A stretch of DNA of 64,000 bases. Origin: Hymenobacter rubidus. GTDB taxonomy: Bacteria > Bacteroidota > Bacteroidia > Cytophagales > Hymenobacteraceae. The notes beneath the pieces are model-generated. The model was not told the DNA's origin. It searched no databases and saw only the letters and a program-made list of their open reading frames with translations. The position numbers and the translations under genes are program-made. Shown piece after piece: positions 57,738 through 64,000 of the stretch (position 1 is its first letter; each line of letters opens with the position of its first letter). The stretch is taken from the NCBI RefSeq assembly GCF_016734815.1, contig NZ_JAERQF010000003.1:186001-250000 (forward strand), written 5' to 3'.

Positions 57738-60095
57738 TTAAAACCGGAAATTATAAGTGAGCGAGGGAATGACCGGAAACAGCGACACCTGCTTGGCTGC
57801 GAAGCCCGTGGTGCGGCCCGTGGCCTTGTCGCGCAGGGTGTCGAAAAACACGAAGTAGGCGTTGCGCCGGTTGTAGGCGTTGTAGATGCTCAGGGTGAGG
57901 TCCTGGTTGCGCCGGGTGCCGATTTTGTAGACGGCGCCGAGGTCTAGGCGGTGGTAGGGGATGAGCTGGTAGGAGTTGCGGTCGGGGTAAATGGGCACCG
58001 GGCGCGGGTCGATGCCCACGCTGGACCCCGGAATGTCCTGCACCCCAAAGCGGCCCAGCGGCAGCGTGGTGAGCGAGCCCGACGAGTAGATAAAGCTGGC
58101 CGTGAGGCTCAGGCGGGCGTTGAGTTGGTGCAGCACCACCACGGTCAGGTTGTGGCGGCGGTCGTAGCTGGGGTGGAAATCCCGGCCGCCGTTGATGCCC
58201 GGCAGGTCGCGCTGGGGCTGGAAGTTGCGCCAGCTCCAGGCCAGGGTGTAGCCAATCCAGCCGGTGGTTTTGCCGGTTTTCTTTTCCAGGTACAGCTCGT
58301 TGCCGTAGGCCCAGCTCTTGCCAAAAATGAATTCGGTGTCCAGTTCGGGGTTCACAAACAGCTGGGCGCCGTCTTTGAAATCGACCTGATTCTTACCCCA
58401 TTTGTAGTACACCTCGTCGGTGAGCAGGTACTTGCCCTGGCCCAGCAAAAAGCTGGCGCCGCCGCTCACCTGCTGCGAGCGTTGGGGCATCACCGACAGG
58501 CGCGAGGGGTACCAGATGTCGGTGGGCAACGACGCGCCGGAGTTCGTGACCAGGTGCACGTACTGGTACATCAGGGCGTAGTTCATCTTGAAGGAGGTGC
58601 GCTCGTTGAGGGCGTAGCGGGCGGCGGCGCGGGGCTCCAGGCCGGCGTACTGGTCGCTGCCGCTGCGGAAGCCGGTGAGGCGCAGGCCGCCTTCGAGCTG
58701 CAACTTGTCGCTGGCTTTGTAGTTGTCGGAGGCGTAGAGGGCGCCGTCGAGGCCGTAGTAAGTGACGTCGGCGCCGAAATTGACGCGGCCGTCGCCGGAA
58801 TTGGCATCGAGGCGGCCCACGCCAAAACGGTGCTGCGTGAGCATGGCGCCGGCCTTAATTAAGTGCCGGTCGGTAGGGGTGTATTCCGCATCGACGCGGC
58901 CGGTGTAGTCCCGAATGTTGGACCCAATGCCGAAGCTGAATTGGTCGAGCTTGTTGGTGAGGTCGTACTTGTAGTCGGACACCGACACGGCGGTGTTCAC
59001 GAACAGCTTGGGCGAAAACACGTGGTTCCAGCGCAGCGTACCGATGGTATTGCCCCAGGTAAAATTGAAATTGAACCCGCCCGTGCTGCTGAAACCGAAC
59101 ACGTCGCGCCCCAGGTAGCCCGTCAAAAAAAGGTGGTCTTTCTCGCCCAGCGCGTAATTGGCCTTCAGGTTGGCGTCGTAGAAATAGTAGTCCGGAATGG
59201 GGCTGTAATCCTCTTTGTTTTCGTTGGCCTTGTTGAGGGCCCGCGTGAAAATGTCGAAATACGTGCGCCGGCCGCTCACAATGAACGAGCCCTTCCCTTT
59301 GTTGATGGGGCCTTCGTAGGTGAGGCGCGACGAAATCAGGCCCACGCCGCCGGTGGCCACGTAGTGCTGCCGGTCGCCCTCGCGCAGCTTCACATCCACC
59401 ACCGACGACAGCCGCCCCCCAAACTGCGCCGGGAACCCCGATTTGTACAGGTCCACGCTTTGCACGGCATCGGAGTTGAAGACCGAAAACAGCCCAAACA
59501 AGTGGTTGGGGTTGTAGACCACCGTGTTGTCGAGCAATACCAGGTTCTGGTCGGCCGAGCCGCCGCGCACAAAGAGGCCGCTGCTGCCCTCGCCGCCGCT
59601 CTGCACGCCGGGCTTCAGCTGCAGGGTTTTCAGAATGTCGACCTCACCAAACAGCGCCGGCAGCAGCTTGGCCTCGGCAATGCTGAGGTGCTCCACGCCC
59701 ATTTGGGTGGTTTTCAGCTTTTGCTCCAATGTGGCGGCACCTTCTACCACCACTTCGCTCAGCTCGTTGCCGCTTTCGGCCAGGTCGAAGCTTAGGCGCT
59801 GGTTGTGCGTGAGGTTGAGCTCGCGGGTGAGCTGCTCGTAGCCGATGAAGGCCACTACCAACCGGTAGCGCCCGGCCGGCAAGCTCAGGGAAAAACGACC
59901 CAGCGAATCGGCTGCCGTGCCGGTGTTGAGGGCCGGCACGGCCACGCTGGCGCCGGGCAGGGTTTCGCCGTGGCCGCCCCGCACCGTGCCGCTGAGGGTG
60001 TACCGGGCAGGGTTCTGGGCTCGGGCGAAACGCGGCGCGCCCAGCGCCAATGCAAACAGTAAGAAGTAATAACGTAGTGAATAATTGACAATCAT
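57738..60095 (-). CDS. TonB-dependent receptor with N-terminal carboxypeptidase-like domain
   Basis: 785 aa from ATG 60095 (MIVNYSLRYYFLLF) with a signal peptide (cut near residue 26). Residues about 30-115 are a CarboxypepD_reg-like domain (YTLSGTVRGGHGETLPGASV). The plug follows (LPALFGEVDILKTLQLKPGV, SGLFVRGGSADQNLVLLDNT), then the beta-barrel ending in Phe (SLTYNFRF). The receptor imports a large ligand such as a siderophore, peptide or glycan piece. It pairs with the DUF4249 lipoprotein downstream. Ligand unknown. Confidence 0.93.
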   Translation of the reverse strand: MIVNYSLRYYFLLFALALGAPRFARAQNPARYTLSGTVRGGHGETLPGASVAVPALNTGTAADSLGRFSLSLPAGRYRLVVAFIGYEQLTRELNLTHNQRLSFDLAESGNELSEVVVEGAATLEQKLKTTQMGVEHLSIAEAKLLPALFGEVDILKTLQLKPGVQSGGEGSSGLFVRGGSADQNLVLLDNTVVYNPNHLFGLFSVFNSDAVQSVDLYKSGFPAQFGGRLSSVVDVKLREGDRQHYVATGGVGLISSRLTYEGPINKGKGSFIVSGRRTYFDIFTRALNKANENKEDYSPIPDYYFYDANLKANYALGEKDHLFLTGYLGRDVFGFSSTGGFNFNFTWGNTIGTLRWNHVFSPKLFVNTAVSVSDYKYDLTNKLDQFSFGIGSNIRDYTGRVDAEYTPTDRHLIKAGAMLTQHRFGVGRLDANSGDGRVNFGADVTYYGLDGALYASDNYKASDKLQLEGGLRLTGFRSGSDQYAGLEPRAAARYALNERTSFKMNYALMYQYVHLVTNSGASLPTDIWYPSRLSVMPQRSQQVSGGASFLLGQGKYLLTDEVYYKWGKNQVDFKDGAQLFVNPELDTEFIFGKSWAYGNELYLEKKTGKTTGWIGYTLAWSWRNFQPQRDLPGINGGRDFHPSYDRRHNLTVVVLHQLNARLSLTASFIYSSGSLTTLPLGRFGVQDIPGSSVGIDPRPVPIYPDRNSYQLIPYHRLDLGAVYKIGTRRNQDLTLSIYNAYNRRNAYFVFFDTLRDKATGRTTGFAAKQVSLFPVIPSLTYNFRF

Positions 60096-60200
60096 ACGGC
60101 AGCAGTCGGGGAGGACGTAAAGGTAGCGCCCTCCCCAACGCCCGCCTTCGCCGGATAGTTTGCCGCCGGCCGGCGGGGCCGCAAAAGAGTTTTCTCGGGG

Positions 60201-60515
60201 CTACGGCTTGCCCACGAACGGCTGCAGGGCCTGCGCAATCTGGGCGGCGGGCACCACCCCGGCCTGCCGCCACACGGGTTGCCCCTGATGGAACAGAATC
60301 AGCGTAGGAATGCTCTGCACGCGGTATTGCTGGGCCACCGCCTGGTTCTTGTCCACATCAATTTTGATGACGCGCAGCTTGCCGCCGTGCTGGGCCGCCA
60401 CCTGCTCCAGAACGGGTGCCATGGTTTTGCAGGGCCCGCACCAGGTAGCATAAAAATCGACCAGCACCGGCATGCCGGGGCTGTTGATGAGTTCGGGGAA
60501 AGACTTGCGTGGCAT
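60201..60515 (-). CDS. trxA: Thioredoxin
   Basis: 104 aa, cytoplasmic, with DFYATWCGPCKTM (active disulfide WCGPC) and cis-Pro in VQSIPTLILF. General disulfide reductant. The receptor gene follows on the same strand after 105 bp. A family B palindrome lies just upstream, 53 bases from the ATG. Confidence 0.95.
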   Translation of the reverse strand: MPRKSFPELINSPGMPVLVDFYATWCGPCKTMAPVLEQVAAQHGGKLRVIKIDVDKNQAVAQQYRVQSIPTLILFHQGQPVWRQAGVVPAAQIAQALQPFVGKP

Positions 60516-60567
60516 AATATATTAACGAGCAAAAGTGAAAGGAAAGGCCTTTGAAGGCAAGGTAGAA

Positions 60568-60662
60568 CGTCCTGCTGAGCTTGTCGAAGCATCTCTCCCG
60601 CGCAAGCAATTCATCACGGCCCAACGAAGCGGGAGAGATGCTTCGACAAGCTCAGCAGGACG
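60568..60662. repeat. Palindromic repeat, family B, copy 4 (CGTCCTGCTGAGC variant)
   Basis: Perfect 34-bp arms at 60568-60601 and 60629-60662. The right arm sequence GAGAGATGCTTCGACAAGCT is shared with the nested element at 57507-57706. Confidence 0.93.
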
Positions 60663-60703
60663 GGCTGATTGGTTTTGGTGACATCCTAAACAACTATTAA
60701 ACG

Positions 60704-60731
60704 AAAAAAGCCCGGCGCAAGGCCAGGCTTT
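60704..60731 (-). terminator. Rho-independent terminator of the exported-protein gene
   Basis: AAAGCCCGGC (60707-60716) pairs, with one mismatch, with GCCAGGCTTT (60722-60731). The plus-strand A-run (60704-60709) gives the U-tract on the minus strand. Confidence 0.78.
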
Positions 60732-60756
60732 GAACAAGAGTTGAGGGAAAGCCGGC

Positions 60757-61191
60757 CTATTGCTTGACAACGGTGATGTCGTTGGCCACTTCGGGGAAGA
60801 CAAACCGGCCGCCCACTGCTTTCACGCCCTTCACGCGGCACTCCCAGGTGTAGCGGCCGGGGGCGGCATTGGCTGCTTCGCCGCTTTCGGTTTTGAAGTA
60901 GTTGGGGTCGGAGGGGTCGGTGGGGAAGAGGACGTCGATTCCGGTTTGGTTGCGGGCCAGCTCCTTCACCAGGAAATAGTCTTTGCCGGTTTTTTCGTTG
61001 TGCACCACGAAAGTGGCCGTGTAGGGGCCCAGCTGGCCGTATTTATCCAGGATGCCCAGCTTGATTTGGGCCGTGGTGCTCACCATCCAGGTTTGGGCGT
61101 GGGCGGCCGGGGGGGCTGCCAGCAGCAAAGCCGCGAGCACGCCGGCCCAGAACAGCCGCTTGTTCAGAATAAGGGGTACAGTTATTATCAT
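60757..61191 (-). CDS. Exported protein of unknown function
   Basis: 144 aa with a long signal peptide (hydrophobic residues about 14-28, cut near AHA-QT). The mature part is a small beta-rich domain (STTAQIKLGILDKYG; GPYTATFVVHNEKTGKDYFL; GRYTWECRVKGVKAVGGRFV). No family recognised. Own terminator downstream at 60704-60731. Confidence 0.72.
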   Translation of the reverse strand: MIITVPLILNKRLFWAGVLAALLLAAPPAAHAQTWMVSTTAQIKLGILDKYGQLGPYTATFVVHNEKTGKDYFLVKELARNQTGIDVLFPTDPSDPNYFKTESGEAANAAPGRYTWECRVKGVKAVGGRFVFPEVANDITVVKQ

Positions 61192-61375
61192 AGGTTAAGT
61201 AGGATGAAGGGTTGAATAAGCGACTACGGGAAGAGCGAATTAAGAAATTGTGTTCTACCACTGCAGGCCAAGATAGCGCGACAATGCTGATTCCGCAACT
61301 TGCCGGCCATCAGTTGTGTTGCTTATGGCGCCTAATGGCGCAACTTCTTGCCGCCACTCAACTCCCTTTCCACCT

Positions 61376-61705
61376 ATGGCCCGTCGGCGCTTTCCGTCTC
61401 CTTCCTGGCCCGCTGTTGATGCATTGCCCGCCACCGGCCCCCAGTGCGGCCTCTGCGAGCGCACGGTGCAAGCCACCTCGCGCCACCACTTGGTACCCCG
61501 CGAAGAAGGCGGCAAATACGGCCCCACCGTCGACCTGTGCCAGCCCTGTCACAGCAGCGTGCACCGTTTCCTGAGCAACCGCGAGCTGGCCCGCCAATAC
61601 CCCACCGTGGAGGCCCTGCGCGCCGCCGAGGGCCTGCAAACCTACCTGGCCTGGATTCGCAAGCAGCGCGTAGAGCGCATCACCAACCGGCGCGGCCGGC
61701 GCTGA
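61376..61705 (+). CDS. HNH endonuclease-like protein
   Basis: 109 aa from ATG 61376 (MARRRFPSPSWPAVDA). Zinc cysteines in CGLCERTV and LCQPCHSSVH, and the HNH core TSRHHLVPREEGGKYGPTVD with catalytic His. It resembles the small YajD-type HNH proteins; DNA target unknown. Convergent with sbcC, only one base between the two stops. Confidence 0.88.
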   Translation: MARRRFPSPSWPAVDALPATGPQCGLCERTVQATSRHHLVPREEGGKYGPTVDLCQPCHSSVHRFLSNRELARQYPTVEALRAAEGLQTYLAWIRKQRVERITNRRGRR

Positions 61706-61706
61706 A

Positions 61707-64000
61707 TTACGGCACCGCGCAGCTGGTTTCGTTGCCCATAATACCGACCAGGTGCACGCTGCTGTTGCCGCCCGCGCCGGGCCGCACCCGAATCTGGGTG
61801 CCAATCCGGTCTTTGAGGTCCGTAACGTGGGAGATGATGCCAATCATCTTGCCCGAATGCTGCAGGCGCTCCAGCGCATCCAGGGCCGTGTTCAGGGCCT
61901 CGGGGTCCAGCGTGCCGAAGCCCTCGTCGATAAACAGCGACTCGATGCGGGCCTTGTGCCCAGCCAGCTCGCTCAGGCCCAGGGCCAGCGCCAGACTCAC
62001 CAGGAAGCTTTCGCCGCCCGAGAGCGAGGCCATGGGCCGCACGGTATCGGCCTGGTCGTGGTCGATGATTTGCAGCTCTAGATTGCGGTTGGGCGTTTTG
62101 AGAATGGTGTAGCGGCCCGTGAGCTGGCGCAGGCGCAGGTTGGCCAGCCGGGCCAGGTGCGTGAGGGTGAGGCCCTGCGCAAACTGGCTGAACTTATCAC
62201 CCCGGGCCGAGCCAATCTGCTCGCTCAGGTCATGCCAGCGTTGCTCTTCCTGCTGGCGCAGGGTCAGCTCGTGCTGGCCCGCGGCCAGCAGCTGCCGGGC
62301 GTCGTCGTCCTGCCGGAGCTGGTTGCCCACAGCCCCCAGCTTCTGCTGCAAAATATCATCGGCCGCCGACAGCGCGTTAAGCTGCGCGGTGAGCTCAGTG
62401 GCGGTGTGGGGCGTGAGCCCGGCCTCGGCGTGGTGGTTGAGTTCGGCGGTGAGGTCGGCGAGGCGGCGGGCGGCGGCGGCCTGGGCGGTGCGGTGGTCCT
62501 GGCGGCGCTGGGTGAGGCGCGTGGCTTCGGCCGCGGGCAGGAGCAGGGCGCGCGCTTCGGCGGCGGCGGCCAGGCCGGCGCCGGTCAGGGCAGCGGCTAG
62601 CTCCGTTTGGCGCTGGTGGTGGGCGTTGCGGTGCACCCCTAGCTGCGCCTGCAGGTCTTGTTGGCGGTTTTGCTGAATTTCGAGCGCTTTCTGCTGGTCG
62701 GCCAGCTGGGCCTGGGCACGCACGGCCGCCTCGGCCAGGCGCTGGGTGGCTTGGCGCAGCTGCTCGGCTTCGGCAGCCGGGTTAAGGCCGGCGTATTGAG
62801 CCTGGCGGGCCGCTAGTAGCTGGTCGATTGTGAGTTGCTCGGCTTGCAGCGTGGCCGTGGTGGCGGCGAGTTGTTTGGCCTGCTGGGCCAGGCTTTCGGC
62901 GTGCGCCTGGTGCTGGCTGGTTTTGCCCAGCAGCGTTTTTCCTAGCTCGTTCAGGGCGGCGACCTGCGCTTCGTAGTGCTCGGCCCGCTCGCGCAGGGTG
63001 GCCAGAATGCCGTCATACGGCGGCCGGGCGGGCAGCTGCAGGCGGTGGGGCGCCAGAAAGTCACGAATCGAACCCTGGAAAATATCGGTCTGCTCCTGCC
63101 AGTGCAGCAGCTCCTCCACCAGCTTGGCTAGGTCGGCGGCTATGGTATCCTCCCGCTCCAATAGCCGCGGAATCTCGCGCTCGGCGGCCGCGGCCGCTTC
63201 GCCTTCCTTGAGGTATTGCTCGCGGAGCTTGGCCAGCTGCTCGTCCAGCTCGGCCACGCGGCGGCGGGCGGCCACGGCGGCGGCCTGCTCCCGAGTAGCG
63301 GTTTCGAGCAAGGTGCGCACGGCCGCCGGGTTGGTGGGCTCGGCCGGAGCCGGCGTGCAGGTGGCGGCCAGCGCGGCGGCTTGCTGCTGAGCGACGTCGG
63401 CCGCGGCCAGGGCTTCTTCCCAAAGCTTGCGGCGCTGCTGCTGCTCGGTCTGGCGGCGGGCCAGGGCGGTGGTGGCGAGGCGCAGGTCTTCGTCCAGCTT
63501 GGCCAGGGCCAGCTGCTGCTGCGCCACGCGCTGCTCCTGCTCGTCGGCCTCGGCAGCAAAATTGGCGGCGAAGGCGTGCTCCAATGCGCCGCACAGCGGG
63601 CAGGGCTGGCCGGGCAGCAAGTGCTGGCGGTGCTGGTTGAGGTCGGCCAGGGCCTGCTGGGCGCGCAGCTCGCGGCGGTAGCTGTCGAGCAGGTGCTGGC
63701 CGTCGGTCCGGCGGGTTTCGAGGTGGGCGGCGGTGGTTTCGGCCGTGGCCAGGGCCGGGGCTTCCTGCTCTATCTGAATGGCCAGGGCGGCGGCGCGCGC
63801 CTGGTGCTCCTGGGCGGCTTCCGCTTTCGGCAGGAGCTGCTGCAGGGCCTGTTGCTGGGCGGTGAGGTCGTCGGCGCGCTGGGCGAGGGCGGCGGCCGTG
63901 GTGCCCAGCAGCAGGGCGTCGCGCTCGGTGCGGCAGGGCTTGCCCTCGTCCTCGATGGCTTTTTTGCGCGCCTTGGCCTCGGCTTCGAGGGTTTGCTGGC
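61707..64000 (-). CDS. sbcC: Exonuclease subunit SbcC, C-terminal part (partial, N-terminus beyond the window)
   Basis: About 764 codons visible; the start lies beyond the right edge. The zinc hook LPGQPCPLCGALEHAF is near 63610-63570, with long Ala/Gln/Arg-rich coiled coils on both sides. The C-terminal ATPase half has signature SLSGGESFLVSLALALGLSE, Walker B ESLFIDEGFGTLD and the D/H-loop GIISHVTDLKDRI. SbcCD (Mre11-Rad50 type) opens hairpins and blocked ends of DNA. SbcD should be upstream, outside the window. Its ability to cut long palindromes is of interest given the repeats here. Confidence 0.95.
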   Translation of the reverse strand, partial: QQTLEAEAKARKKAIEDEGKPCRTERDALLLGTTAAALAQRADDLTAQQQALQQLLPKAEAAQEHQARAAALAIQIEQEAPALATAETTAAHLETRRTDGQHLLDSYRRELRAQQALADLNQHRQHLLPGQPCPLCGALEHAFAANFAAEADEQEQRVAQQQLALAKLDEDLRLATTALARRQTEQQQRRKLWEEALAAADVAQQQAAALAATCTPAPAEPTNPAAVRTLLETATREQAAAVAARRRVAELDEQLAKLREQYLKEGEAAAAAEREIPRLLEREDTIAADLAKLVEELLHWQEQTDIFQGSIRDFLAPHRLQLPARPPYDGILATLRERAEHYEAQVAALNELGKTLLGKTSQHQAHAESLAQQAKQLAATTATLQAEQLTIDQLLAARQAQYAGLNPAAEAEQLRQATQRLAEAAVRAQAQLADQQKALEIQQNRQQDLQAQLGVHRNAHHQRQTELAAALTGAGLAAAAEARALLLPAAEATRLTQRRQDHRTAQAAAARRLADLTAELNHHAEAGLTPHTATELTAQLNALSAADDILQQKLGAVGNQLRQDDDARQLLAAGQHELTLRQQEEQRWHDLSEQIGSARGDKFSQFAQGLTLTHLARLANLRLRQLTGRYTILKTPNRNLELQIIDHDQADTVRPMASLSGGESFLVSLALALGLSELAGHKARIESLFIDEGFGTLDPEALNTALDALERLQHSGKMIGIISHVTDLKDRIGTQIRVRPGAGGNSSVHLVGIMGNETSCAVP

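Noticed and set aside
61376..64000. HNH gene plus sbcC as a defence pair
   Set aside because: The genes are convergent, not co-transcribed, and sbcC carries normal housekeeping features, so neighbourhood alone is not evidence.

Overview
The window reads as chromosomal DNA of a high-GC member of the Bacteroidota, most like Hymenobacter or a close relative in the Cytophagales. Reasons: Bacteroidota-type promoters (TTG, 19-21 bases, TAnnTTTG) precede several genes; there is a TonB-dependent receptor with an N-terminal carboxypeptidase-like domain paired with a DUF4249 lipoprotein, a PorT-like outer-membrane protein, DUF6799 proteins, many small lipoproteins, and almost no Shine-Dalgarno sequences. 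The genus is an inference. I see no phage, insertion sequence, CRISPR array or rRNA. No stretch longer than about 300 bases lacks a gene.

Layout. 1-3.7 kb: a minus-strand cassette of an envelope-anchored substrate-binding/OmpA protein (cut by the window edge), a membrane-anchored PspA-like coiled-coil protein and a second coiled-coil protein. 3.8-11.4 kb: M61 peptidase, methyltransferase, tRNA-Leu(CAG), PAP2 phosphatase, a large GAF-type protein and two lipoproteins. 11.6-18.5 kb: dicarboxylate symporter, an exported actin-fold protein and a small DUF6799 protein on either side of a dipeptide epimerase, MarR-YceI pair, lipoprotein. 18.5-27 kb: clpS, recR, a chimeric glycosyltransferase, aspartate-type aminotransferase, heptose-phosphate-type kinase, PhnA-like protein, hemE. 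27-38.4 kb: marC, purE, an EEP-family enzyme, small exported proteins, dnaK, an alpha/beta hydrolase, rluE-like synthase, metallo-beta-lactamase fold enzyme and NAD-binding protein. 38.6-45.4 kb: VWA membrane protein, PIN toxin-antitoxin pair, YiiX-like enzyme, fabG, geranylgeranyl-reductase-type flavoprotein, TPR lipoprotein. 45.6-55.5 kb: lpd, lipoprotein, RhuM-Fic protein, TonB-domain protein, EamA transporter, rarA, outer-membrane barrel, sppA, lipoprotein. 55.7-64 kb: purine nucleoside phosphorylase, DUF4249/TonB receptor pair, thioredoxin, exported protein, HNH nuclease and the C-terminal part of sbcC (cut by the window edge).

Most of the chromosome here is housekeeping, in short transcription units of one to three genes. 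The most distinctive features are (i) the PspA-like/OmpA-substrate-binding cassette at the left end, (ii) several families of long intergenic palindromes, one nested in another and one G/C-rich type lying in frame inside a hydrolase gene, (iii) an exported protein with an actin/GppA-like phosphate loop, (iv) a glycosyltransferase fused to an internally shortened sugar-phosphate transferase, and (v) TAnnTTTG boxes so close to start codons that several mRNAs should be leaderless or nearly so.
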